From the NCBI GenBank assembly GCA_030378105.1, contig JAUCGL010000010.1, positions 1 to 57,566 on the forward strand: 57,566 nucleotides of DNA, in the 5' to 3' direction. This stretch comes from Candidatus Halobeggiatoa sp. HSG11. GTDB lineage: Bacteria > Pseudomonadota > Gammaproteobacteria > Beggiatoales > Beggiatoaceae. The position numbers were made by a program, and so were the translations under genes. The notes below the pieces were generated by a model, which worked only from the letters and a program-made list of their open reading frames with translations, had not been told where the DNA came from and ran no database searches. This document shows positions 17,297 to 27,069 of this stretch, piece after piece; within the stretch, counting starts at the first letter, position 1; every line of letters starts with the position of its first letter.

Positions 17297-17980
17297 ATGT
17301 TTATAACCGGTACTGATACAGAAATTGGTAAAACTTGGTGTACTTTAGCATTAATTCAATATTTTAAGGAAAAAAATCTACATGTTGCTGGTATGAAACC
17401 CATTGCTTCAGGTTGTCATTACAGTATTGATGGTTTAAGGAATGATGATGCTGAACAGATTCTTGATTTAACTGGATTAAATATACCATATAATATGGTT
17501 AATCCTTATCCATTTGAACCGCCAATAGCTCCTCATATAGCAGCCAAACAAACTGGCCAATTAATTGATTTAAATAAAATAATAATTAATTATAAAAAAT
17601 TACAAGCCCAAGCTGATATTGTTGTTGTAGAAGGATTTGGAGGTTGGCGAGTACCTATTAACGCTGATTTGACTATAAAAGATATGGTGTTAGTTATGAA
17701 AACTCCAGTGATATTAGTAGTTGGAATACGTTTGGGTTGTATAAATCATGCGTTATTGACCGCTGAAGCTATAATACAGGATGGATGTTATTTGGTTGGT
17801 TGGATTGCTAATTTTATTGATAAAAATTTTATTGATCAACAATCTATTGATACAATTTCTGATTATTTGTCAGTTCCTTTGTTAGCACAGATGCCATATT
17901 TAGAAGTTTTGGATATTCCATTGTTAGCAAGTAAAATTAATAACTGCCCAGCTTTCAAGTTCCCATTTTCACAAGAATAA
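17297..17980 (+). CDS. bioD: Dethiobiotin synthetase
   Basis: Closes the ureido ring of dethiobiotin from diaminopelargonate, CO2 and ATP in biotin synthesis. The 227-residue protein starts with the P-loop MFITGTDTEIGKTW (residues 5-13), then MKPIASGC with the substrate-binding Lys, and VVEGFGGWRVPI in the middle; the C-terminal NxID-type segment reads GWIANFID. The ATG at 17297 puts the P-loop where the family has it. No other bio gene is in view. Confidence 0.95.
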   Translation: MFITGTDTEIGKTWCTLALIQYFKEKNLHVAGMKPIASGCHYSIDGLRNDDAEQILDLTGLNIPYNMVNPYPFEPPIAPHIAAKQTGQLIDLNKIIINYKKLQAQADIVVVEGFGGWRVPINADLTIKDMVLVMKTPVILVVGIRLGCINHALLTAEAIIQDGCYLVGWIANFIDKNFIDQQSIDTISDYLSVPLLAQMPYLEVLDIPLLASKINNCPAFKFPFSQE

Positions 17981-17983
17981 CAC

Positions 17984-18091
17984 CTTAAACTATCCTTTAA
18001 ATGTATTGTTGCTGTATATCGAATATCTTGCTTACACTTCTCGATAACATAATTAACTACACATTCTCTCAAATCTGCACTATAACTTATA
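17984..18091 (-). pseudogene. IS630-type transposase, decayed 5' fragment
   Basis: On the minus strand the sequence reads SYSADLRECVVNYVIEKC then KQDIRYTATI, which matches the N-terminal start of IS630-family transposases (pattern SYS-DLR--VV-F-E, by recall). The expected ATG is now ATA. A second fragment of the same kind lies at 37698-37985. Nothing of the DDE core remains. Confidence 0.5.
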
Positions 18092-18225
18092 TTTATAAAT
18101 AATATTACTATATACGATAGTGAGCTGCTATATCACAATTTAAAATTCAAAAATTTAATTTATATCAAAATAACCTTATTCCTATTAATATATAATGAAC
18201 AATTTGACATTTTAAGAGAAACATT

Positions 18226-18543
18226 ATGCGTAAATTAATAACTACCATTTCAGGTATTGTTCTTATTGGCCTTAGCTATACAGCAATGGCAGAAGGTGAT
18301 GGAGCTGCTTTATATGAAAGCAAAACCTGTTGGTCTTGTCATGGTAAAGATGCCAAAACTCCACTCATGCCTCAGTATCCAAAAATTGCTGGTCAAAATA
18401 AGGATTATGCCTTAATTCAAATGAAAGACATTAAAAGCGGAGTTCGTAGTAATGGTCAATCTGCTGCTATGAAAGGAGTTATGGGCTTAGTTAATGATGC
18501 TGAGATGGAAGCCATTGCTGAATGGTTATCTACTTTAAACTAA
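18226..18543 (+). CDS. Periplasmic monoheme cytochrome c
   Basis: Electron carrier of 105 residues with a Sec signal (about 1-22, ending AMA). Heme attaches at Cys35-Cys38 with His39 as axial ligand (CWSCHGK); the distal methionine is probably in the NGQSAAMKGVM stretch. Sequence style (GKDAKTPLMPQYPKIAGQ) is that of c-553/c5-like cytochromes. A TATAAT box lies at 18191-18196. The diheme cytochrome gene starts 17 bases after its stop, so they form one unit and probably feed the same oxidase or sulfur-oxidation branch. Confidence 0.93.
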   Translation: MRKLITTISGIVLIGLSYTAMAEGDGAALYESKTCWSCHGKDAKTPLMPQYPKIAGQNKDYALIQMKDIKSGVRSNGQSAAMKGVMGLVNDAEMEAIAEWLSTLN

Positions 18544-18559
18544 ATTAAGAGATTAATAA

Positions 18560-19294
18560 ATGAAATTAATGACATACTTACTTACTTTAGTTATAAGTAT
18601 AGCTTTAAGCAACACTGTATTAGCTGAAGAAAAAACCGAACCATCTAAGGAAGCTAAACGAGCTTGGAATCAGATGAATGAAGAGCAACAAACAGCTCTT
18701 GATGCTAAACCAGATATGGAAAATGGTTTAGATGTATACGAAGTTTGTTCTGCTTGTCATATGCCTGAAGGTTGGGGAATGGAAAATGGTACTTTTCCAC
18801 TGTTAGCTGGTCAACATCGTTCAGTACTCATTAAGCAATTGGCAGATATTCGAGCTTTGAATCGTGATAATCCAACTATGTATCCATTTGCACTTCCAGA
18901 ATCTATTGGAGATGCTCAAGCTTTAGCCGATGTTACTGCTTATATTGCTACTTTACCAATGAATCCTAAAAATGGAGTTGGTCCCGGTGACAATTTAGAA
19001 CATGGTAAAAAGTTGTATAAGGAAAACTGTGTTAAATGTCATGGTGAAGAGGGTGAAGGTAGCAAGGAAAAATTCTACCCACGTATCCAAGCCCAACATT
19101 ACAAATATATGTTGCGTCAATTTGAATGGATTCGTGATGGTAAACGCCGCAACGCTAATCCAGATATGGTTAAGCAGATTAAAAGTTTTACAGATAAAGA
19201 TATGATAGCGGTTATTGACTATGTTTCTCGTCTTAAACCACCTAAAGAAGATTTAGCTGAGCCAAATTGGCAGAACCCAGATTTTGCTGACTAG
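18560..19294 (+). CDS. Diheme cytochrome c4-type protein
   Basis: Periplasmic electron carrier with a Sec signal (1-22, ending VLA) and two heme sites, CSACH (residues 63-67) and CVKCH (157-161), each followed by a c4-style PxLAGQ or PRIQAQ segment. The 244-residue length is a little longer than usual c4 because of an acidic/lysine linker at 24-50 before the first heme domain. In sulfur bacteria such proteins carry electrons from quinol or sulfur oxidation to cytochrome oxidase (family knowledge). It forms a pair with the upstream monoheme cytochrome. Confidence 0.93.
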   Translation: MKLMTYLLTLVISIALSNTVLAEEKTEPSKEAKRAWNQMNEEQQTALDAKPDMENGLDVYEVCSACHMPEGWGMENGTFPLLAGQHRSVLIKQLADIRALNRDNPTMYPFALPESIGDAQALADVTAYIATLPMNPKNGVGPGDNLEHGKKLYKENCVKCHGEEGEGSKEKFYPRIQAQHYKYMLRQFEWIRDGKRRNANPDMVKQIKSFTDKDMIAVIDYVSRLKPPKEDLAEPNWQNPDFAD

Positions 19295-19403
19295 TTATAA
19301 TAGCAGTTAAACTTTATTAATTAAGTTAAGGTAATTTGTTGGAGTCCAAACTTTAGTTTGGGATTCTTTCAAGATAAATCTTGGACTCCTTCAAACCTTT
19401 TAT
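19295..19403. terminator. Hairpin between convergent genes, possible bidirectional terminator
   Basis: Between the cytochrome and rnr genes, GGAGTCCAA at 19341 faces TTGGACTCC at 19382, with the inner hairpin CCAAACT/AGTTTGG. The element can fold on either strand and separates two genes that run towards each other. Confidence 0.5.
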
Positions 19404-21578
19404 TTAAGCCAACACAAAATCAATTTTCTTTTCTTGCAAATCAACTCTTACAACTTTAACCTTAAGTCGATCTGACAATTGATAAATAACTCCATTGCTT
19501 TCACCAGTTAAACGAAAAGTAACTGGATCAAAATGATAATAATCTTCCTGCAAAGATGTGACATGAACTAAACCATCCACAAAAATATTATCTAATTCCA
19601 CAAACAAACCAAATGCTGTTACTCCAGTTACAGTACCCTCAAATTCAAAACCAACCTTGTCTTGCATATGTTCACATTTAAGCATCATAACCGCATCACG
19701 AGTTGCCTCTTCAGCCCTACGATCAGTCATGGAACAATGTTCACCTAAAATTTCCATTTCATTGGCAGTATAGGTAAAATCTTTAGGTCTTTTAGGCTGT
19801 AAACAAAAGTGAATAGCACGATGTACTAATAAATCTGGATAACGCCGTATTGGTGAAGTAAAATGAGCATAAGTTTGATATGCCAACCCAAAATGGCCTT
19901 GATTTTTAGGACTATAAATAGCTAGACGCAAACTACGCAACAATACTAGTTGAATCATCCGAAAATCTGAGCGATCTTTAACTCTTTCTAATAACTTAGC
20001 ATAATGATGAGCTTGTGGCTGATCTTTACCCCATAATCGTAAACTTTGTTCTTTTAAAAAATTTCTTAGGGCAGTCAATTTCTCTTCATTTGGCCCTTCA
20101 TGAATACGATACAGCAAAGGTAATTCTTGTTTAGTCAACCATTCTGCCGTTGCAACATTGGCAGCTAACATCATTTCCTCAATTAGACGATGAGCTTCAT
20201 TTCGAACAACAGGCACAACTTGTTCTATTTTCTGTTGCTTGTCAAAGATAATTTTAGTTTCAACTGTATCAAAATCAATAGCTCCCCGTTTTTGGCGTCG
20301 ATTAAGTAACAATTGATATAAACTATATAAATTATCAAGCTGTGGCAATATTTTAGGCTGAGAAAAGCCTTTTTTATCACCATCTAAAACTTTTGCCACT
20401 TGATCATAGGTCAACCGAGCCGCAGAACGAATAGTAGCTTTAAAAAAACGAGTTCGTCTAATTCTTCCATAAAAATCAATTGCTAATTCACAAACTAAGC
20501 ATAGTCGGTCAACTTTTGGTTTTAATGAACAGAGTTCGTTGGATAATATTTCTGGTAACATAGGTACAACTCGATTGGGAAAATAGACCGAATTGCCCCG
20601 GTTTTGAGCTTCCAAATCTAAAGCACTACCAACTTCAACATAGGCTGACACATCTGCAATTGCCACTCGTAATAACCAACCTTTACCTCTTGGTTCACAA
20701 TGGACAGCATCATCAAAATCTTTAGCATCCTCCCCATCAATCGTAACAAAAGGAATATTACGCATATCTTCCCGATCTTGTTGTAACCGTTTGGGAATTT
20801 TGCGACTTAACTTTTTGGTTTCTGCTAATACTTCCGCCGCCCATTTATGGGGCAATTCATGTGAACGGATAGCAATATCAATTTCCATTCCCGGTGATAA
20901 ATGATCACCAATTACTTCAATAACTTCCCCAAATGGTGGATTATATTTAGTGGGAGGAGATAATAAACGTACAACAACAATTTGGCCATCTTTAGCTTTG
21001 CCTCGTTGTTTACGTTTCTCAATTAAAATATTGTGAATAATACGCCGATTATTTGGTTCAACAAATGCTACATTTTGGCCACGTTTGTGAAAAAAACACC
21101 CAACAATTTCCTGAGTATTACGTTCTAAAACTTCGACCAATGCAGCTTCCTTGCGACCCTTGTGATCAAGTCCAATAATATTAACTAAAACTCGATCTCC
21201 GTGCATAATAGAACGCATTTCCCGTTCCGATAAAAATAAATCATCACCACCTTCATCGGAAACTAAAAATCCATAACCATCTGGATGTGCTATTATCCGT
21301 CCCCGTACTAAATCCATTTTCTTAGCTAAACCATAACCGCTACGACGATTACGAACAAGCTGTCCATCACGTTCCATCGCTTTTAAACGACGACGTAAAC
21401 CTTCTTTTTCACCAGCATCATTCAATTCAAATAATTTGGTTATTTGACGCAATGTCATTGGTCTACCAACATCGGTTAAATGCTGGATAATAAACTCACG
21501 ACTAGGAACTGGATTGGCATAATTTTTTGCCTCCCGTTCAGCATGAGGATCGTTCAAACTTTTTTTTCTTGGCTTCAT
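19404..21578 (-). CDS. rnr: Ribonuclease R
   Basis: 3'-5' exoribonuclease of the RNB family that degrades structured RNA and takes part in RNA quality control. The 724-residue protein has an N-terminal winged-helix region (residues 25-85), cold-shock domains (about 85-240), the RNB catalytic domain (FVTIDGEDAKDFDDAVH with the metal-binding aspartates; HFTSPIRRYPDLLVHRAI) and a C-terminal S1 domain (about 640-720, VGFEFEGTVTGVTAFGLFV). It lacks the long lysine-rich tail of the E. coli enzyme and ends right after S1. It starts 41 bases from tRNA-Leu, which lies on the other strand. Confidence 0.96.
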   Translation of the reverse strand: MKPRKKSLNDPHAEREAKNYANPVPSREFIIQHLTDVGRPMTLRQITKLFELNDAGEKEGLRRRLKAMERDGQLVRNRRSGYGLAKKMDLVRGRIIAHPDGYGFLVSDEGGDDLFLSEREMRSIMHGDRVLVNIIGLDHKGRKEAALVEVLERNTQEIVGCFFHKRGQNVAFVEPNNRRIIHNILIEKRKQRGKAKDGQIVVVRLLSPPTKYNPPFGEVIEVIGDHLSPGMEIDIAIRSHELPHKWAAEVLAETKKLSRKIPKRLQQDREDMRNIPFVTIDGEDAKDFDDAVHCEPRGKGWLLRVAIADVSAYVEVGSALDLEAQNRGNSVYFPNRVVPMLPEILSNELCSLKPKVDRLCLVCELAIDFYGRIRRTRFFKATIRSAARLTYDQVAKVLDGDKKGFSQPKILPQLDNLYSLYQLLLNRRQKRGAIDFDTVETKIIFDKQQKIEQVVPVVRNEAHRLIEEMMLAANVATAEWLTKQELPLLYRIHEGPNEEKLTALRNFLKEQSLRLWGKDQPQAHHYAKLLERVKDRSDFRMIQLVLLRSLRLAIYSPKNQGHFGLAYQTYAHFTSPIRRYPDLLVHRAIHFCLQPKRPKDFTYTANEMEILGEHCSMTDRRAEEATRDAVMMLKCEHMQDKVGFEFEGTVTGVTAFGLFVELDNIFVDGLVHVTSLQEDYYHFDPVTFRLTGESNGVIYQLSDRLKVKVVRVDLQEKKIDFVLA

Positions 21579-21619
21579 TGACTATTAAGGTCTCTTTGTA
21601 TAGAATAACTGTATCATTT

Positions 21620-21703
21620 GCCGAGGTGGCGGAATTGGTAGACGCGCTAGCTTCAGGTGCTAGTGAGGGTGACTTCGTGAAGGTTCAAGTCCTTTCCTCG
21701 GCA
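21620..21703 (+). tRNA. tRNA-Leu (anticodon CAG)
   Basis: Acceptor arms GCCGAGG and CCTCGGC pair perfectly, with A as discriminator. The D arm reads GCGGAATTGGTAGACGC, the anticodon stem CTAGC/GCTAG holds loop TTCAGGT (CAG), there is a long class II variable arm (GAGGGTGACTTCGTG) and a T loop TTCAAGT. CCA is not encoded (TACC follows). It reads codon CUG. Confidence 0.97.
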
Positions 21704-21742
21704 TACCCACCATTCGTTGAATTCTCTTACAATTAATATACC

Positions 21743-22753
21743 ATGTTTTATTCGCTACTTCGTCCAATATTATTCGTTTTACCGCCAGAAACAGCCCATA
21801 AGGTTACTTTAATTAATCTTAATGTCTTATATAAACTTGGCTTAACTAAACTATTTTTTCGCAATATTCCATACGCTCCATGTACTATCATGGGGTTGGA
21901 CTTTCCCAATCCAGTTGGATTAGCAGCCGGAATGGATAAAGATGGTGAATATATTGGAAGTTTAGCCTCATTAGGATTTGGGTTTATTGAAGTCGGTACA
22001 GTTACGCCACGTCCTCAAACTGGTAATCCTTATCCACGTTTGTTTCGATTACCAAAAAAACAAGCTATTATTAATCGTATGGGCTTTAATAATAAAGGAG
22101 TTGATAATTTAGTCACCAATATTCAAAAAGCTCATTTCAAAGGTATTTTAGGGGTTAACATTGGTAAAAATGCTGATACTCCATTAGAAAATGCTGTAGA
22201 TGATTATTTGTTCTGTTTACATAAGGTTTATCCTCATGCAGATTATGTCGCAATAAATATTTCTTCTCCTAATACTCCTGACTTGCGTAAATTGCAGCAA
22301 GAAGGTGAATTAGATAAATTGCTAAGTGCATTAAAGCAAGCCCAACAGCAACTTACAGAACAACATGATAAATATGTGCCGATAGTATTAAAAATTGCCC
22401 CAGATGTAACTACGTCTGATTTAGATAAAATCATGGACAAGTTGTTAGCTTATAGTATAGATGGAGTTATCAGCACTAACACAACCACTTCTCGTAAGGG
22501 TTTAAAAAATGTAGCTCATGCAGACGAAGCTGGAGGATTGAGTGGAACTCCTTTATCAGATTCGGCTACATTTATAATAAAACAATTACATGCTAAATTA
22601 CAAGGAAAGATACCGATTATTGCTGCTGGTGGTGTAATGAGTGCTTTAGATGCTCAAGAAAAACGTCTTGCCGGAGCTAATCTTATTCAAATTTATACTG
22701 GGTTAATTTATCGGGGGCCAAGATTAATTAAGGAAATTATTAATATTTTTTAA
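21743..22753 (+). CDS. pyrD: Dihydroorotate dehydrogenase (quinone), class 2
   Basis: Oxidises dihydroorotate to orotate and passes electrons to membrane quinone; fourth step of pyrimidine synthesis. The 336-residue length and N-terminal amphipathic helix (FYSLLRPILFVLPPETAHKV) are class 2 features. FMN-site motifs are NPVGLAAGMDKDG (56-68), the catalytic-base Ser175 in NISSPNTPDLR, TNTT in the middle and IPIIAAGGV near the end. It starts 39 bases after the tRNA gene and is followed by a repeat. Confidence 0.97.
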   Translation: MFYSLLRPILFVLPPETAHKVTLINLNVLYKLGLTKLFFRNIPYAPCTIMGLDFPNPVGLAAGMDKDGEYIGSLASLGFGFIEVGTVTPRPQTGNPYPRLFRLPKKQAIINRMGFNNKGVDNLVTNIQKAHFKGILGVNIGKNADTPLENAVDDYLFCLHKVYPHADYVAINISSPNTPDLRKLQQEGELDKLLSALKQAQQQLTEQHDKYVPIVLKIAPDVTTSDLDKIMDKLLAYSIDGVISTNTTTSRKGLKNVAHADEAGGLSGTPLSDSATFIIKQLHAKLQGKIPIIAAGGVMSALDAQEKRLAGANLIQIYTGLIYRGPRLIKEIINIF

Positions 22754-22781
22754 TCAAGTGAAGTACCTTCTCGCTCCCCTC

Positions 22782-22895
22782 ATTGCCATTAAGTTAAGGA
22801 GATTTATTCTGGTAACCACAAGGGATTACCCCTACAAATATTCACATAACGTAGGGGGCAAATCCTTTATGATTGCCCTTAACGCAAATGGCAGT
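22782..22895 (+). repeat. TGCCATT/TTAAGG repeat, most complete copy
   Basis: The ends are inverted: TGCCATTAAGTTAAGG at 22784-22799 against CCTTAACGCAAATGGCA at the right end. Inside, GGGATTACCCCTAC faces GTAGGGGGCAAATCC, so the whole unit can fold as one long hairpin. It is the reference for the copies at 4485, 17136 and, more distantly, 10850. It fills the gap between pyrD and the first hybrid kinase. Confidence 0.7.
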
Positions 22896-22918
22896 GCCTC
22901 ACTTCAAACACACAAACC

Positions 22919-25900
22919 CTACTGATACAACCAAACTCGCAACAGAGAAAATAATTTATCTGCTTCAAGCGGTTTGGGTAAATAATCACTGGCTCCGGCT
23001 TCAATACATCTGGCTTTATCACTTTTCATTGCTTTGGCGGTCAAAGCTATAATCGGCAATTTGCGAAACTGTGGTTGAGAACGAATTTTTCGGATAGCCT
23101 CATATCCATCCATTTTTGGCATCATAATATCCATCAATACTACCGCAACTTTTGGATTTTGATTAAGCTGTTTAATAGCTTCTTCTCCATCATTAGCAAC
23201 GACAACTTCCATACCTTTGCCTTCAAGAATGGCTCCCAAAGCAAAAATATTACGCATATCATCATCAACTATCAATACTACTTTACCACTTAAAATTGCT
23301 TCTTTATCATGGACTTTATGCAAAATTTGTTGTTGCTCTTCAGATAACTTAGCTTCTACTTGATGGAGAAATAAAGTTGTCTCATCTAACAAACGTTCTA
23401 AAGAATGGACTGGTTTAACAATGAGGTTATTAGAATATTTTTGTAAAAGTGCTTCTTCTTCTTCATTCAGATCACGTTCAGTATAAGCGATCACCGGAAT
23501 ATGGTGATATTTTGATTCTTTATGAAGTTTTTCAAGTAGTTGAATACCAGTATTTTGTTCTACACCTATATCTATAACTATACAGTCATCTGCTTGAGTT
23601 TGCAGATGTTGCCATGCATCAGCACAAGTTGCAACTATGGTTGGTTCAATATTACTAGTTTTGATCAAATTAACAATGGCTTGTTGATGCTCAGGATTAT
23701 CCACAACTACCAGTAAATTTTTCACGATTTTGCTGATGAAATCTTCTATATTATTAAACACTTCAGTCAACCCTTCCGTACTAACTGGTTTAAGGCAATA
23801 ACCAATTGCTCCCATTTTTCGAGCATCTTGGCTGGCATCAGTACCAGAAACAAAATGAACTGGAATATGGCGAATATCAGGATTATCTTTGAGCCTTTCC
23901 ATCACCGTCCAACCATCTATTTGTGGCAAACCAACATCCAAAATAATTGCATTAGGTTGATATTTTTCTGCCAATTGTAAACCATTTTCACCATCTTCAG
24001 CTAACAAACATTTGAATTTTTTTGGTTTGGCCAGTTCAGAAATAATTTTAGCAAAATTGCGATCATCCTCAATAATTAAAATGGATTTATCAGTGGACTT
24101 TAAGTTATCTCTATCGTCAACCAAAGGAGTCTGTGAGTTGCTAACTGTTGGACTAGTTGCTACCGATGAAACAGTCGGTTTAGGTTGATTTGATGGCGTT
24201 TCAAGTTTGGTTGGTTTAGCATTTGTTGAATGTTTAATTGGAATATACAAGCTAAAAGTACAGCCTTGACCTTCGCCACCACTGTGTAACTGAATTTCAC
24301 CACCAATGAGCTGGATTAGTTGGCGTGAAATAGATAAACCAAGCCCAGTACCACCGTAACGGCGACTTGTAGTACCGTCAACCTGTTGGAAAGCTTCAAA
24401 AATAACTTTTTGCTTATCAGTTGGTATGCCAATACCAGTGTCGGTAACGATTATGGCAATTGTTTCTTGTGGATTGAGTTTGCTGCGTGATAAATCAGTT
24501 TCACCAGTTGGCCGCTGAATATTCAGGGTGATACCACCTTCATGGGTAAATTTGAAAGCGTTAGACAACAAGTTAGTAATAACCTGTTGCAGACGTTGTT
24601 CATCAGTGTAAATACTTGCTGGTAAATCCTCTGCTAAATTAAGCGTTAATTGTAGATTTTTTTCATCAGCAACATGACGGAATTTATGCTCAATTGAAGT
24701 GATTAAATCAGTTAGAACAAATTCTTCTTGGTTAATTTCAATTTTGCCTGCTTCAACTTTAGATAAATCCAGAATATCGTTAATTATCCTCAGTAATTCA
24801 TTGCCTGATGAGTGAATTGTATTGGCATATTCCACCTGTTTTTCACTTAGATTGTTATCTTTATTATTAGTTAGTAATTGAGCCAAAATTAGCATACTAT
24901 TCAATGGAGTACGCAATTCATGGGACATGTTAGCCAAAAATTCTGATTTATATTTACTGGCAACTTCCAATTCATCAGCTTTGATTTGAATGGCAGCTTT
25001 GTTTTTTTCTAATTCAGTATTTTTGATTTGAATATCTTGTTGCTGATGTTCCAATTTTTGTCCTCGATGTTCTAGTTCATCATTGCGTTGATGAAGTTCT
25101 TCTTGCTGGGCTTGTAATTCTTCCGATTGAGATTGTAACTCTTCAGTTTGACTTTGTAATTCTTCGTTAGTCTGCTGTAATTCTTCTTGATTATTTTGGA
25201 GTTCCTCAGCTTGATCTTGGCTTTGTTTAAGCAAACTTTGCATTTTAGTATGTGATTCAGCAGTATTAACTGTTATTCCAATATTGGGCAGTACTTGCTC
25301 CAAAAAACTCCGTTGCAAATCTGTCAGCTCGTCAGCAGAACCAATTTCAATAACACCTTTTACGCTATTTTCATATAAAAACGGAAGTAGTAATACATAT
25401 TTGGGTAGTGTTCCAGCTAAACCAGAGCGAATAATAGGTAAACATTCTTCCGGTCTTTGGCTGAAAGAGATAATCCTTTTATCCAAAACTGCTTGTCCAA
25501 CTAATCCTTCTCCAATAAAAAACTTTTGAGGTTGCTGATCATTGGTAGTGTAAGCATAGCTGGCAATTATTTGTAGATAAGGTTGTTGATTGTCTTTCAA
25601 ATCGTTTGTATGTAGCAAATAGAATAATCCAACTTCTGCTTCCACATAATCAGTTAGGAAAGATATAATATTTTTAGCAATAGTAACAATTTCTTGTTCA
25701 CCACTTATTTGTTCATTTAATTGGGCTTGACCTGTTTTAAGCCAGTCTTGGGCAACATTTTTGGAGGTAGTCTTAGCTAGTTTGCTGGCAGCAGATTCTA
25801 AGGCATCTTGAATTTGGGCAAAGTCACCTTGATATTCTGCTTTTGTAGTAACATAATTCCCTTCAGCTAATCCTTTAGACACTTGAGTTATGTCTTCAAT

Positions 25901-27013
25901 GACTTTTTGAAAATAGCTGGCTAAAGTATCAAAAGTTTGGCTTATTTCACCAATTTCATCTTTACGAGTAATTAGTTTAGTAATTGTAGTTCGGTTAATA
26001 CCAGTCAGAGTTATGTTACCTTCGCTAAGTAATTTAGAACTTTGTGCAATGAGAATCAGTGGCTTGCTGATTAAATTAGCTATAACAAACGCAATTAACA
26101 AACTAACTATCACTATCAATAAAGTAACAACAATATCAATTAAAACTGTTAATCTAGCAATTTCTTGAAGATTAATATGGGCAACTTTTTCTTGTTCAGT
26201 TGCACTTGTAAATATTTGTTCTAATGGTAGTTCAAGAGCATGTACTGCGGTACGAAAATTTTTTATACTAGTAGCAATTTGTTGGTCTGTTTTGACCAAT
26301 TGCATAAATTTGGTTTGGTATTGGTTAACTTGCCTAACTAATTGTTCTTTTTCAGTTTGATTCAAATCGGTATCTGCAACATTGGTTGTGAAACTAATGA
26401 CTGCTTTGTCCAAATTATCAACGTATTTTGTTTGATTGCGTAACAGATAATCCTTTTCATGTCGGCGCATAGTTAACTCATCAATTATCAGTTGATTCAA
26501 ATTACGCATTTTAATATTATCTTCAATTGCATGAACAGTTTCTCGAAATTGTCCTTCCAAACCACTATCTTGAAAACCACGTTTTTCCAGCAAATCAATA
26601 ACGGCTAGAAAAGTGGACTCGTATTCGGTGAGGTTTTTTCTGATAGCATCAATGACAATTAAGTCTTTTTCGTGAGTTTCTAATTCACTGATTTTACCCA
26701 TATATTTGTGGATATTAATCACATGAGCTTGCACTTTAGCTACGTATTTAGCCCGTGCCTTTGCAAAACCAAGTTGTTTATAACGCAAGAAATAGTCTTT
26801 CTCGTTACGACGTACCATTAACATTGCGTTTTGACTTTTCAAACTTAGTTTGGCAATTTGCCCATAAACATCAAGAAGTTCAACAGTTGTTGTCTGCATA
26901 TAATGTTGACTAAAGAAATTAATAATGCTATTAGTGACTATTAGACTAATAATAATTAGGAAAGCCAAAATTAGCTTGTTACGTATTTTTAGGTTATTAA
27001 ATCGGTTAAACAT
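22919..27013 (-). CDS. Hybrid histidine kinase with HBM-like sensor, GAF and three receivers
   Basis: Membrane sensor kinase of 1364 residues. A first transmembrane segment (about 13-33), a long helical extracytoplasmic region with repeated MRRxEKDYxLR (65-75 and 181-190; helical-bimodular type), a second membrane segment (about 288-318), HAMP, a GAF domain (about 455-590), a glutamine/glutamate-rich coiled coil (QEELQQTNEELQSQTEELQS, about 600-680), HisKA with [12 protein letters not shown] (His near 700), HATPase (about 790-920, GTGLGLSISRQL), then three receivers: 975-1090 (AIILDVGLPQIDGW), about 1097-1210 (weak, CIVIDIG) and 1240-1362 (VVLMDIMMPKMDGYE). No DNA-binding output domain, so it must signal to another protein. 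The 3' half is nearly identical to the next kinase. Confidence 0.93.
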   Translation of the reverse strand: MFNRFNNLKIRNKLILAFLIIISLIVTNSIINFFSQHYMQTTTVELLDVYGQIAKLSLKSQNAMLMVRRNEKDYFLRYKQLGFAKARAKYVAKVQAHVINIHKYMGKISELETHEKDLIVIDAIRKNLTEYESTFLAVIDLLEKRGFQDSGLEGQFRETVHAIEDNIKMRNLNQLIIDELTMRRHEKDYLLRNQTKYVDNLDKAVISFTTNVADTDLNQTEKEQLVRQVNQYQTKFMQLVKTDQQIATSIKNFRTAVHALELPLEQIFTSATEQEKVAHINLQEIARLTVLIDIVVTLLIVIVSLLIAFVIANLISKPLILIAQSSKLLSEGNITLTGINRTTITKLITRKDEIGEISQTFDTLASYFQKVIEDITQVSKGLAEGNYVTTKAEYQGDFAQIQDALESAASKLAKTTSKNVAQDWLKTGQAQLNEQISGEQEIVTIAKNIISFLTDYVEAEVGLFYLLHTNDLKDNQQPYLQIIASYAYTTNDQQPQKFFIGEGLVGQAVLDKRIISFSQRPEECLPIIRSGLAGTLPKYVLLLPFLYENSVKGVIEIGSADELTDLQRSFLEQVLPNIGITVNTAESHTKMQSLLKQSQDQAEELQNNQEELQQTNEELQSQTEELQSQSEELQAQQEELHQRNDELEHRGQKLEHQQQDIQIKNTELEKNKAAIQIKADELEVASKYKSEFLANMSHELRTPLNSMLILAQLLTNNKDNNLSEKQVEYANTIHSSGNELLRIINDILDLSKVEAGKIEINQEEFVLTDLITSIEHKFRHVADEKNLQLTLNLAEDLPASIYTDEQRLQQVITNLLSNAFKFTHEGGITLNIQRPTGETDLSRSKLNPQETIAIIVTDTGIGIPTDKQKVIFEAFQQVDGTTSRRYGGTGLGLSISRQLIQLIGGEIQLHSGGEGQGCTFSLYIPIKHSTNAKPTKLETPSNQPKPTVSSVATSPTVSNSQTPLVDDRDNLKSTDKSILIIEDDRNFAKIISELAKPKKFKCLLAEDGENGLQLAEKYQPNAIILDVGLPQIDGWTVMERLKDNPDIRHIPVHFVSGTDASQDARKMGAIGYCLKPVSTEGLTEVFNNIEDFISKIVKNLLVVVDNPEHQQAIVNLIKTSNIEPTIVATCADAWQHLQTQADDCIVIDIGVEQNTGIQLLEKLHKESKYHHIPVIAYTERDLNEEEEALLQKYSNNLIVKPVHSLERLLDETTLFLHQVEAKLSEEQQQILHKVHDKEAILSGKVVLIVDDDMRNIFALGAILEGKGMEVVVANDGEEAIKQLNQNPKVAVVLMDIMMPKMDGYEAIRKIRSQPQFRKLPIIALTAKAMKSDKARCIEAGASDYLPKPLEADKLFSLLRVWLYQ

Positions 27014-27069
27014 TTTAAGTGTGTCCTTTTTTATTATGAATGTATGAATATCTTAAATCTTTACTAAAT

